From Anaerolineales bacterium (lineage in GTDB: Bacteria > Chloroflexota > Anaerolineae > 4572-78 > J111): a DNA stretch of 9,527 nucleotides. Made by a program: the position numbers and the translations under genes. The DNA lies in assembly GCA_012032575.1 (NCBI GenBank), contig JAAUSP010000275.1:1-9527 (forward strand), given 5' to 3'. The notes under the pieces are model-generated. The model ran no database searches, was not told the origin of the DNA, and was given only the letters and a program-made list of their open reading frames with translations. This document shows positions 1 through 7,064 of the stretch, one piece after another (position 1 is the first letter of the stretch; each line of letters begins with the position of its first letter).

Positions 1-935
1 CCGGGGCAGCGGGTTATTCTGGCCCATGGCGGGCGGGGCGGGCGGGGTAATACCTCCTTCAAAAATTCGGTTTGAACCAGGCCCCCAAGATGGCCGAGCG
101 CGGCCAGTTGGGTGAAGAGTTATGGATTACCCTGGAACTCAAACTGATTGCCGATGTTGGGGTGATCGGCGTACCCAATGCCGGCAAAAGTACCCTGTTG
201 TCGGTGGTCAGTGCGGCCCGGCCCAAAATTGCCGATTATCCTTTTACCACCCTCCAGCCTAACCTGGGCGTGGTCGAGCTGGACCATCGTGACATGGTGA
301 TGGCGGACATCCCCGGCCTGATCGAAGGCGCGCACGAAGGGGCCGGGTTGGGCCACCAATTTCTGCGCCACGTCGAACGCAGCCGGCTGCTGGTCCATTT
401 GCTCAACGGGGCCGCACCCGATCCGCTGGCCGATTTTGACCAGATCAATGACGAACTGCGTCTTTTTAGCCCCAAGCTGGCTCAAAAACCGCAGATTGTA
501 GTCTTAAATAAAATTGACCTGCCCGATGCCGCCGCGCACTGGCCGGCGGTACAGGCGCGGGCCAAAGATATGGATTTGGAAGCGCTGCAAATCTCGGCGG
601 TGACCGGCGAGGGTGTGCCGATGCTGGTCGCCAAACTGTTTGCGAAACTGGACGACCTGCCCCGCGAACCGTTGTTTGAAGAAGAAATCCCGGTGTTCAC
701 TCTTAATGAGGATGAGCGCTACTTCGAGATCGAAAAGCTGCCCAACGGCTGGCGGGTCACCGGCCCCAAAATCGAGCAGTTGGCCGCCCAGACCTATTGG
801 GGTCTGGACGAAGCGGTGATGCGGGCCTATCGCATCCTGGAAAAGATGGGCGTCCACGCCGCCCTGCGCGATGCCGGCGTCGAAGTAGGCGACACTGTCT
901 TTCTGAATGATGTGGAGCTGGAATGGGTCTGGTGA
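1..935 (+). CDS. obgE: GTPase Obg/CgtA, 3' part, frameshifted near position 72
   Basis: Obg is a conserved GTPase that binds the 50S ribosomal subunit during assembly. The gene enters from the left edge. Frame 1 encodes the end of the glycine-rich Obg fold (GGRGGRGN, then FKNSV) and hits TGA at 73-75. The family sequence then resumes in another frame as NQAPKMAERG. Counting from the codon at 72, G1 GVPNAGKS lies at residues 33-40, the switch TT at 59-60, G3 DIPG at 79-82, G4 NKID at 146-149 and G5 SAV at 175-177. A C-terminal OCT domain follows from about residue 215 to the WVW end. Other Obg proteins read SVN or STN where this sequence has a 2-nt excess (or 1-nt deficit). The TTG at 72 is therefore not the true start. 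Stop TGA at 933-935 abuts a repeat array, and nadD follows, a common pairing. The identity is near certain; whether the break is real is not. Confidence 0.95.
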
Positions 936-990
936 CAGGTAGCAGGGTCGCAGGTAGCAGGGTCGCAGGTTGCAAGGTAGCAGGTTGCAG
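936..990. repeat. Alternating 7/8-nt tandem repeats after obgE
   Basis: Directly after the obgE stop, units CAGGTAG (7 nt) and CAGGGTCG (8 nt) alternate, giving a 15-nt period repeated twice. They are followed by the related units CAGGTTG, CAAGGTAG and CAGGTTG. No reading frame of interest is present. It is one of several spacer repeats in this window based on a 7-nt unit. Its function is unknown. Confidence 0.9.
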
Positions 991-1048
991 ATTATTGTTA
1001 CCAAGGTGTAAGTTACTTTTCACTGTCTTCAAGATATTTCTTATTTCT

Positions 1049-1083
1049 TACTCCCTACTCCCTACTCGCTACTCCCTACTCCC
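1049..1083. repeat. Five tandem heptamers TACTCCC ending at the nadD start codon
   Basis: Five head-to-tail heptamers (TACTCCC, with TACTCGC as the third copy) run to the base before the nadD ATG at 1084. The array takes up the place where a Shine-Dalgarno sequence would be, and none is visible. Copy-number change would alter the nadD leader without touching the frame. The repeat is directly visible; any regulatory role is inference. Confidence 0.92.
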
Positions 1084-1695
1084 ATGAAGCTCGGTTTTCT
1101 CGGCGGCACCTTTGACCCCATTCATCTGGGGCATTTGTTGATGGCGGAGACAGCCTGGGAAGGGCTGGGGCTGAACCGGGTGTTGTTTGTTCCGGCAGGC
1201 GACCCGCCGCACAAGCAGGGACAGGCCAAGACACCGGCTTTTCACCGGGTAGCGATGGTCGAGCGGGCGATTGCGGGCAACGCTCATTTTGCTCTAAGCC
1301 GGGTGGATTTGGAGCGGCCCGGCCCGCATTACACTACCGATACAGTGCGGCTCATTCGGGCGCAGTACGATCTGTCAGCCGAAGCCTGCTTTTTGATTAT
1401 CGGCGGCGACTCGCTGGCGGATTTGCCGACCTGGTATCACGCCCCGGAATTGGTCACGCTCTGCCGCCTGGCGGTGATTGGTCGGCCTGGCTACCGGCCC
1501 GACCTGAGCGGCCTGGAAGCTACCGTTCCCGGCCTCAGCGCCCGCCTCGATTGGGTGGATATGCCGCCCACCGCCGTTTCATCGCGAGACATTCGGGCCA
1601 GAGTACGGGCGGGGCGAAGCATTCGCTATCAGGTAGCGGAGGGGGTCAGGGAGTATATCGAGGCATACGGACTTTATCAATATAATGATGCGTGA
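1084..1695 (+). CDS. nadD: Nicotinate-nucleotide adenylyltransferase
   Basis: NadD transfers AMP from ATP to nicotinate mononucleotide to make deamido-NAD in cytoplasmic NAD synthesis. The 203-aa product has the usual family length. The nucleotidyltransferase motif GGTFDPIHLGH is at residues 7-17, PPHK at 41-44, YTTDTV at 83-88, GGDS at 107-110 with the following DLPTWYHAPEL, and the C-terminal SSRDIR at 166-171 with IRYQV at 180-184. ATG at 1084 fits because the protein begins directly with the MKLGFLGGTF strand. No Shine-Dalgarno is seen; heptamer repeats occupy the leader. The gene lies 148 nt after obgE on the same strand. The last codons (Asn-Asp-Ala-stop) lie in or touch the first unit of an inverted GATGCGT array, so the extreme C-terminus appears set by the repeat. 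The rsfS gene often found after nadD is absent here. Confidence 0.96.
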   Translation: MKLGFLGGTFDPIHLGHLLMAETAWEGLGLNRVLFVPAGDPPHKQGQAKTPAFHRVAMVERAIAGNAHFALSRVDLERPGPHYTTDTVRLIRAQYDLSAEACFLIIGGDSLADLPTWYHAPELVTLCRLAVIGRPGYRPDLSGLEATVPGLSARLDWVDMPPTAVSSRDIRARVRAGRSIRYQVAEGVREYIEAYGLYQYNDA

Positions 1696-1745
1696 TGCGT
1701 GATGCGTGAAGAATTTTCCCCTCACGCATCACGCATCACGTATCA
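1686..1745. repeat. Inverted GATGCGT heptamer array forming a 24-bp hairpin
   Basis: Three GATGCGT heptamers (1687-1707) are mirrored by three reverse-complement units at 1722-1745. Arms 1686-1709 and 1722-1745 pair at 23 of 24 positions around a 12-nt loop. The stop codon of nadD (1693-1695) lies in the left arm. No T-run follows, so a classical terminator is unlikely. It might stabilise the 3' end of the nadD message. Confidence 0.93.
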
Positions 1746-1775
1746 GGATTAAAATCTATCACAGGAGTTACAACC

Positions 1776-2090
1776 ATGTTTATCGTCACAAACCGTATTC
1801 TGGTGAACCCGGAATACAAAGCCCAATTTGAAGAGCGTTTTACCAACCGCGCCCGTGAGGTGGACAAGATGCCCGGCTTTGTCCGCAATCAGGTGCTGCG
1901 CCCGGCCAATCCCGAAGACCCTTACATTGTGCTGACAGAGTGGCAAAGCCAGGCAGATTTTGAGGCTTGGGTCAATTCGGACGCCTTTAAGAAGGGCCAT
2001 GCCCAGTCGGGCACGCTGCCCCGCGAGGCATTTCTGGGCCAGAGCAAGCTGGAAACCTTTGAGGTGATTTTGGATACGGGGCTGGAGTGA
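1776..2090 (+). CDS. ABM-domain protein, IsdG/HmoA-like heme monooxygenase family
   Basis: A 104-aa single-domain protein of the antibiotic-biosynthesis-monooxygenase fold. The layout matches the HmoA/IsdG heme-degrading group: strand MFIVTNRILV, helix rich in E and R, KMPGFVRNQVLRP, YIVLTEWQS, then DFEAW and KKGH. Residues N6, W65 and H75 match in order and spacing the Asn-Trp-His set used by IsdG-type enzymes to ruffle and cleave heme. This supports oxidative heme breakdown, possibly for iron release. Function is inferred, because ABM proteins with similar residues are not all proven heme oxygenases. An AGGAG sequence at 1763-1767, eight bases before the ATG, fixes the start. It follows nadD by 80 nt across a large hairpin and is followed by an intrinsic terminator, so it ends the + strand group. 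Confidence 0.88.
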   Translation: MFIVTNRILVNPEYKAQFEERFTNRAREVDKMPGFVRNQVLRPANPEDPYIVLTEWQSQADFEAWVNSDAFKKGHAQSGTLPREAFLGQSKLETFEVILDTGLE

Positions 2091-2111
2091 CCGGGATTTT
2101 CGGAGAAATAC

Positions 2112-2170
2112 CCCCAAAAATTGGGGTAGTCTATCAATCGAAATGGGTATATGATGGAGCTACTTCGATT
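2112..2170. other. Two short inverted repeats in the ABM 3' region
   Basis: CCCCAA (2112-2117) pairs with TTGGGG (2121-2126) across three A bases. AATCGAA (2136-2142) pairs with TTCGATT (2164-2170). They lie between the ABM stop and the terminator at 2209. They could be a folded 3' UTR or a small RNA ending at that terminator. No good promoter was found, so this is left as structure only. Confidence 0.4.
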
Positions 2171-2208
2171 AAATGTAGTTGCTCTTTATTTAATACCTCC
2201 TTTCGAGA

Positions 2209-2242
2209 AACAGCCCGTTTATAAGACGGGCTGTTTTCTTTT
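2209..2242 (+). terminator. Intrinsic terminator after the ABM gene
   Basis: A perfect 10-bp stem AACAGCCCGT / ACGGGCTGTT (2209-2218, 2226-2235) with a 7-nt loop runs into TTTTCTTTT on the + strand. It ends the + strand transcript about 120 nt after the ABM stop. It also lies just past the stop of the convergent GNAT gene. The tail on the other strand is poor in T, so strong bidirectional use is less likely. Confidence 0.88.
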
Positions 2243-2264
2243 GAGACTTACGTTTTTTCTTCTG

Positions 2265-2705
2265 TCATCTCAAAGGCAACATCAGCACCACTTCCCCATC
2301 CTCGATCCAGCCGGTACGCTCAAATCCGAGGCTGAGATAGAGCTTCTCCGCGGCGACGTTTTCCGGCATAAAGCTGATTTTGATCTCGCGGCAGTCGGGC
2401 TTTTGTTTGAGCTGCCGGATGACTTCTTTCATTGCCGCCCGGCCATAGCCGCGCCTTTGGTAGGCGGCATCTATCATCAGCCGGATGATCCAATAGCTGC
2501 CGTCCCGCTCGTCGCGCCCGACCATAGTGAAGCCAACAATGGTCTCCCCAACATAGATAGCCAGCGGCCTCCAGTCCGGCTCGAATTTGGACTCGGCGAT
2601 GGAGAAGAGGTTCGGGGCGACAAAGTTTTCCTGTTCCGGGGCCACTTTCAGGTCAACACACTCGCGCCAGTTTTGTTGGGTTACTTCTCTCAGAGTTATT
2701 TCCAT
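2265..2705 (-). CDS. GNAT-family N-acetyltransferase, diamine/spermidine type
   Basis: A 146-aa GCN5-related acetyltransferase that would move the acetyl group of acetyl-CoA to an amine. The start MEITLREVTQQNWRECVDLK, followed by VAPEQENFVAPN, resembles the BltD/PaiA-like polyamine acetyltransferases. The acetyl-CoA binding loop is QRRGYGRA at residues 83-90, after the strand IIRLMID. The C-terminal part carries PENVAAEKLYLSLGF (114-128), with the usual tyrosine at 123. The polyamine substrate is inferred from similarity of style only. The ATG has a weak purine-rich leader (GAAAAGAG then six bases), and that GAAAAGAG is one copy of the direct repeat flanking the element at 2720-2811. It is the last - strand gene and converges on the ABM gene. 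Confidence 0.9.
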   Translation of the reverse strand: MEITLREVTQQNWRECVDLKVAPEQENFVAPNLFSIAESKFEPDWRPLAIYVGETIVGFTMVGRDERDGSYWIIRLMIDAAYQRRGYGRAAMKEVIRQLKQKPDCREIKISFMPENVAAEKLYLSLGFERTGWIEDGEVVLMLPLR

Positions 2706-2719
2706 TCGCTTCTCTTTTC

Positions 2720-2811
2720 GTATCTTATCAATATGTAGGGGCGAACCCTTGCGGTCGCCCTGTGGGGCAGGCGCAAGGCCGTGCCCCTACCCCGAATTAT
2801 TGAGAAGATAC
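2720..2811. mobile_element. MITE-like 92-bp inverted-repeat element with 8-bp flanking direct repeats
   Basis: Terminal arms GTATCTTATCAATA (2720-2733) and TATTGAGAAGATAC (2798-2811) pair at 13 of 14 positions. Inside is a second palindrome at 2735-2790: GTAGGGGC/GCCCCTAC, then CCTTGCG/CGCAAGG, then GCCC/GGGC around TGTG. The octamer CTCTTTTC occurs exactly at both outer edges (2712-2719 and 2812-2819), as expected for a target-site duplication. No ORF is inside, so movement would need a transposase encoded elsewhere. It lies between the GNAT start and the 3' end of an ABC gene. No insertion-sequence family is assigned. Confidence 0.68.
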
Positions 2812-2833
2812 CTCTTTTCTAAAAATAACTTTC

Positions 2834-2866
2834 TCGGAGTGCAAAAGCTTTGCTTTTGCACTCCGA
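2834..2866 (-). terminator. Perfect 15-bp hairpin just after the second ABC gene
   Basis: Arms TCGGAGTGCAAAAGC (2834-2848) and GCTTTTGCACTCCGA (2852-2866) pair fully around TTT. The hairpin starts 12 nt after the stop of the - strand ABC gene. In that direction the tail is GAAAGTTATTTTT, so the T-run is late. It could act as a terminator or as a 3' stabilising structure. A related hairpin follows the other ABC gene at 4807-4833. Confidence 0.6.
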
Positions 2867-2878
2867 ATCTTCAATAGA

Positions 2879-4707
2879 TTACACCGCCACCGCCGCCTTC
2901 TCCAATTCAAAGGCCTGGTCAATGCGCTGCTGCTCCGTTTCATGGCGGAACTGCTTGGTGTAGAGCGAATAGTAGTGACCCCTGGCCCGGATCAGTTCGG
3001 CGTGGGTGCCCATTTCGGCGATGCGGCCCTGTTCGATGACCAGGATACGGTCGGCCCGTTTGATGGTTGACAGCCGGTGGGCGATGATAAAGCTGGTCCG
3101 GCCTTGCATCAAAGTTTCCATGCCCCGCTGGATCAGCGCTTCGGTCAGCGTGTCCACCGAGCTGGTCGCCTCATCCATGATGAACAGGTCGGGTTGGGCC
3201 AGCACCGCCCGCGCCAGGCTGACCAACTGCTTCTGGCCGGTCGAGAGCAGGTTGCCGCCCTCGCCCACCTCCGAGTCGTAGCCCTTTTCCAGGGTGATGA
3301 TGAACTCGTGGGCGTGGGCCAGTCGCGCCGCTGCTTCCACCTCGGCATCGCTCGCGTCGAGCCGCCCATAGCGGATGTTTTCGCGGATGCTGCCGGAGAA
3401 CAGGTGCGGCGTTTGCAGCACCATGCAATCCGCGATTGGATACCGTGCAGGGTCAGCGAGGTGTAATCCAGCCCGCCGATGCGGATCAGGCCCGCCTTTG
3501 GCTCGTAGAAGCGGCAGAGCAGGTTGACGATGGTGGATTTGCCGCCGCCGGTCGGGCCGACCAGGGCAATCGTCTCACCCTGCTTGACCTTCAGGTTGAA
3601 GTCAGCCAGCACCGGCTTGTCGGCGGTATAGTAGAAATTCACCCCTTCAAACTCGATGTCGCCCCGGATGGTGCCGGGATCGAGGGCGTGAGGCCGGTCC
3701 ACAATTTCCGGCTGCGAGTCAATGAGCGAGAAAATCCGCTCCGCCGAGGCGATAGAGCTTTGCATTTCGGCGTAAACGCGGGCCAAATCCTGGATGGGAA
3801 AGAGCATGAAGGTCAGGTAGGAGATAAAGGCTTGCAGCCCGCCGACGGTCAACCCGCCGACCGTGATCTGCCAGCCACCGTACCAGACAATCGCGCCCAG
3901 GGCCGTCGCGCCCAGGATTTGCACCGTCGGCAGAAACAGGGCCGACAACCAGGCCGCCCGGTACGCCGAGCGATACAGACTGCTGGCCTGCTCGTCGAAC
4001 TCGGCCAGATTTTTCTCTTCGCGCGTCAGCGCTTTGACCACCTGCACCCCGGTGATATTCTCGTTGAACACCCCGGTCAGCTTGGAGTTAAGCTTGCGAA
4101 CCTGCCGGAAGGCCAGCAGAATCCGTTTCTGAAACTGCCCGGCAATGATGACCAGCAGTGGCAGGATCAACGACATGACCAGGGCCAGTTGCCAGTTGAT
4201 GATAAACATAAAGACCAGGGCAATGATCAGGTTCAGGCTGGCCCAGGTGGTATCAATCATACCCCAGGTAATCAAATCGGCGATGCGGCTGGAGTCGGAG
4301 GTCACACGGGACATGATCCAGCCAACCGGGGTCTTGTCGAAGTAGGAAAAGGACAAGCCCTGGAGGTGCTTGAACATCTTCTGGCGCAAATCGTACTGGA
4401 TACGCTCGCCCAGAACGCCGGCCAGAAAGATAAAGCCAAATACGGCGCTGGCCTGGATGAGAATCATGCTGGTATAGATGATAATCAACTGGGTCAACCT
4501 GGCCCGGTCGCCGGCCACAATGCCCTCGTCAATGATCAATTTGCTGATGTAGGTAAAAATGGCATCCTGCACCGACACGACCGCAATCAACAGCAAAAAG
4601 CCCACCACCAATTTCCGGTGAGGCCGGGCCTGCTGGGCAATCCGTTTGATCGTTTTGCCGTTAAACTGCGTATTAAACTCTTCTTCTTCAAAATGAAAGT
4701 CAGACAT
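2879..4707 (-). CDS. ABC exporter half-transporter, consensus-ATPase partner, frameshifted
   Basis: A membrane exporter subunit with a transmembrane domain (about residues 35-320, hydrophobic helices from KLVVGFLLL onward) fused to an ATPase. Walker A is GPTGGGKS (384-391). Across the break come Q432 in VLQTPHLFS, the degenerate signature LSTGQ (488-492), Walker B FIMDE with catalytic-type Glu513, and switch His544. The rebuilt length is about 609 aa, normal for the family. The frame breaks at 3424: IQSRIA ends one frame and MVLQTPHLFS continues in another, consistent with one missing base. The start is ATG at 4705-4707 (MSDFHFEEEE), with AAGGA upstream; a longer frame from 4815 runs through repeats and is rejected. 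It lies 126 nt after the other ABC gene. The Glu and the odd signature complement that partner, as in BmrCD- or TM287/288-type heterodimers. The exported substrate is unknown. Confidence 0.93.
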
Positions 4708-4746
4708 TGGGTAAAGTCCTTTTTTAAGGTCGTTCCAAATTTCGTC

Positions 4747-4797
4747 TTGCGTGTTGCGTGTTCCGTTAATTTTACGCAACACGCAACACGCAACACG
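4747..4797. repeat. Inverted GTTGCGT / ACGCAAC heptamer array between the ABC genes
   Basis: Left units (TTGCGT, GTTGCGT, then GTT; 4747-4762) face three ACGCAAC heptamers plus ACG (4774-4797). A 16-bp perfect stem forms between 4747-4762 and 4778-4793 with a 15-nt loop. It lies in the leader of the downstream ABC gene, 40 nt before its ATG. It could weaken read-through or tune the ratio of the two subunits; that is inference. Confidence 0.92.
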
Positions 4798-4806
4798 AGA
4801 CACCCC

Positions 4807-4833
4807 GGAGTCCAAAGCTTGCTTTGGCCCTCC
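4807..4833. repeat. Hairpin GGAGTCCAAAGC abutting the stop of the first ABC gene
   Basis: CCAAAGC (4812-4818) pairs with GCTTTGG (4821-4827) around TT, and GGAG (4807-4810) pairs with CTCC (4830-4833) after a small internal loop. It touches the TAG stop at 4834-4836. The sequence resembles the hairpin at 2834-2866 (GGAGTGCAAAAGC), which suggests a dispersed 3'-end element. There is no T-run, so termination is doubtful. Confidence 0.65.
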
Positions 4834-6728
4834 CTACTTCTCCGCCTCTATCTCCTGCTCGATGCTGGCTTGCAGGTTGTAGATGCGGCGGTAGATGCCG
4901 TCTTGGGCCATCAACTCGGAGTGGCGTCCCCGCTGGACCACCCGGCCCTGATCCAGCACCAGGATCAAGTCGGCCCGCATGACCGTTTGGATGCGGTGAG
5001 CAATCACAAAGGTGGTGCGGCCCTGGCGCAGTCGTTCCAGCGCGGTGTGAATGATCGCTTCGGTTTCGGTATCCACCGCCGAAACGGCGTCGTCAAAAAC
5101 CAGGATACGCGGGTCTTTCAACAGCGTCCGGGCAATGGCGACGCGCTGCTTCTGCCCACCCGACAGCGTCACCCCTTTTTCGCCGACCAGGGTATCGTAC
5201 CCCTGCGGGAAGGTCAGGATGATGTCGTGGATGGCGGCGGCCTGCGCGGCGGCTTCGACTTCGCCTGGGTCACGTCCCGCTGCACCCCGTAAGCGATGTT
5301 CTCGCGGAGGGTGCGGGAGAACAAAAACGGCTCCTGCTCGACGATGCCAACTTGCCGGCGCAGTTCGGGCAGTGGGTAGGTTCTCAACTCGACGCCGTCC
5401 AGCAAAATCTGGCCGCCGGTGTAGTCGTAAAAGCGGGCCAGCAAATTAACCAGGCTGCTCTTGCCCGACCCGGTCGGCCCCAATAGGGCGACCATCTGTC
5501 CCGGCCTGGCGCTAAAAGAAATGTTGTGCAAAACCGGTGTGCTCTTGTCATACTCAAACGAAACATCGTTGAAAACCAGTTCGCCGTGGATAGGAGTCGA
5601 GGTTTTGCCATTTAAGGAACGTGGAACGTGGTGCGCCGCCAGGGGGCCTTCGGCTCTGGTGCGTGAGATGTTGCCATTCTCTCGCCCCTGCACCTCTGCT
5701 CCCCCGCTCCCCCGCAGCCTTTCCCGCTCTTGATTGATGATCTCGGCGATGCGGGTGTACGACACCAAACCCATCGAAGTCTGCACAATCAGCCGGCCCA
5801 GACCTTGCAGCGGCCAGATGATCCAGATGACCAGCCCGGCAAAGGCCAGGTAGTCGCCGACGGTCATGACCCCGTCAATGACCATCAGTGCGCCCATAAA
5901 GAACACAAAGACCATCTGCAAACCGGAGATGGTTTCCAACACCGGCCAATACAGGGCGTGTAGTCTGACCAGCCGCCGGCCGCGTTGAAACTGTTCCTGG
6001 TTGACCCCTTCGAACTTGTCCGTTTCAAACGCCTGCCGGGCAAAGGCTTTGACCACCCGCACGCCGGTCAGATTTTCTTGCAGCGTGCTCGACAGCACCC
6101 CTTCCTGTTCCTGATGCGCGTCGTAAGCCACGTGAATTTTCTTGAACATGAAGGTCGAGAAGGCAAAGACAATCGGAAAAGAGATAACCGACAGCCAGGC
6201 CAGCTTGACGTTGATGCTCAACAGGGCGGCGAAGTTGATGAGGAACAGCAGGAGAACCCGGCCCACCTCGATAGCCTGTTCGGAAAAGAAGCGCCGGATG
6301 GCGTCCACATCGGAGGTACAGCGCTGGATCAGCTCGCCGGTTTTGGTGTGGTCGTGATAGGCAAACGGCAGGCGCTGGATGTGGTCGAACAGGTAGTTGC
6401 GCAGCCGCAGAATCACGCCCTCGGCGGAGCGAGCGGCCAGCTTGCCGCTGATAAAGGTAAACCCGCCCTGAACAACGGCCAGGCCGACAAAGCCCAGCCC
6501 AATCAGGTAGAAGGGGACGGTCGGCTGGCTTTGGGTCAGGATGTCGTCCACAAAGTAGGCCAGCAGCAGATAGGTCAGCGTTTTGGCCGCAGTGGCGACA
6601 GCCAGACTCATTACCGCGCCGAGGTAGGTCAGGCGAAATCCCTTCATCAACCCCCATAACCCCACCACCCGGTTGGGTGAGGTTGTTTCTTTTAAGTCCA
6701 GGGCCGGGTATAAAATTGACGATTCCAT
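4834..6728 (-). CDS. ABC exporter half-transporter, degenerate-site partner, frameshifted
   Basis: The upstream partner of the ABC pair, with an exporter-type transmembrane domain (about residues 25-325, coupling region with TSDVDAIRRFF) and an ATPase. Walker A is GPTGSGKS (417-424) and the Q-loop Q465 lies in VEQEPFLFS. After the break come consensus signature LSGGQ (522-526), Walker B ILVFDD with Asp547 where the catalytic Glu usually sits, and switch His578. That Asp is typical of the non-catalytic site of heterodimeric exporters. The frame breaks at 5262: GTGACCCAGGCGAAG should read on as A-E-V-E-A-A, so one G appears missing. Rebuilt length is about 631 aa. The linker at about 336-381 is some 30 residues longer than usual and is encoded by repeat-rich DNA. 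ATG at 6726-6728 follows AAGGA (6738-6742) at nine bases. The substrate is unknown. Confidence 0.93.
5618..5713. repeat. Spacer-type tandem repeats inside the ABC linker coding sequence
   Basis: Within the ABC gene, AACGTGG occurs twice in tandem at 5618-5631, and the octamer GCTCCCCC twice at 5698-5713, with related CTGCACCTCTG sequence beside it. These look like the short repeats seen in the intergenic spacers. They encode the overlong, low-complexity linker between transmembrane and ATPase domains. The frame through the linker stays open. Confidence 0.75.
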
Positions 6729-6748
6729 AATCGGTAATCCTTGTACTG

Positions 6749-6827
6749 CGATGACGCGAGGAGACGATGTGACGGGGAGGCGAAGTTATCCTCTCGCCTC
6801 CTCGCGTCCCGCCTCCTCGCGTCATCG
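6749..6827. repeat. Inverted 15-nt repeat array overlapping the 80-aa gene's stop
   Basis: CGATGACGCGAGGAGACG (6749-6766) pairs at 17 of 18 positions with CGCCTCCTCGCGTCATCG (6810-6827). A second pair lies inside (6771-6783 with 6794-6808). The right side is two 15-nt units of TCGCCTCCTCGCGTC type. The TGA stop of the 80-aa gene (6822-6824) lies inside the right arm. The array sits 7 nt upstream of the ribosome site of the first ABC gene. Confidence 0.9.
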
Positions 6828-7064
6828 GTGTGATTTTATTGGGTAAATATTGGCCTGCGCCGTCGAAACTGAGCTGTACTGCTGCAATCTCGAACCCCAT
6901 TTGACCATCTGGAGACCAATCCAGCCGGCCAGGTTTCGATGCAGACCGCCGTGACTTGTATTCTGTTGTTTCACAATCTGAAGCAAGCGATCCTGCTCGG
7001 CCGCTCGAATCAGGTCTTGATATTTTTCTTTTTGGACTAAATAATCCACGTGCAGAGATGACAT
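6822..7064 (-). CDS. Small protein of 80 aa, family not named
   Basis: Starts MSSLHVDYLVQKEKYQDLIR and has an acidic/basic helix (QKEKYQDLIRAAEQDRLLQIV) followed by a basic, aromatic part with NLAGWIGLQMVKWGSRLQQY. This layout, a charged helix then a W-rich amphipathic helix, resembles small uncharacterised Chloroflexota proteins; that is recalled, not searched. ATG at 7062-7064 is chosen because GGGAAGG (7073-7079) lies eight bases upstream; the frame stays open to 7184 but no start there has a better site. The C-terminus ends in SHR, where the stop is supplied by the inverted repeat. It lies 93 nt before the first ABC gene, so the two may be cotranscribed. A peripheral membrane role is possible but not shown. 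Confidence 0.6.
   Translation of the reverse strand: MSSLHVDYLVQKEKYQDLIRAAEQDRLLQIVKQQNTSHGGLHRNLAGWIGLQMVKWGSRLQQYSSVSTAQANIYPIKSHR

Noticed and set aside
72..935. obgE starting at TTG 72
   Set aside because: The upstream frame encodes the conserved end of the Obg glycine-rich fold, so the gene starts before the window and 72 only marks the frameshift.
936..990. CRISPR-like array
   Set aside because: Units are 7-8 nt and contiguous without spacers; no cas genes are in the window.
2121..2153. Promoter TTGGGG / TATATG for a small RNA
   Set aside because: The gap is 21 bases and both boxes are poor.
2151..2738. A 195-codon + strand frame
   Set aside because: It covers the ABM terminator and the antisense strand of the GNAT gene; no motif and no ribosome site.
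4708..4815. N-terminal extension of the second ABC protein
   Set aside because: The extra residues are encoded by the inverted heptamer array and are not part of an ABC domain; ATG 4707 has a ribosome site and a normal length.
3436..5292. A 618-codon open frame on the + strand
   Set aside because: It is the antisense shadow of the two ABC genes, rich in Q, D, G and R, and runs straight through the spacer repeats between them. No family motif.
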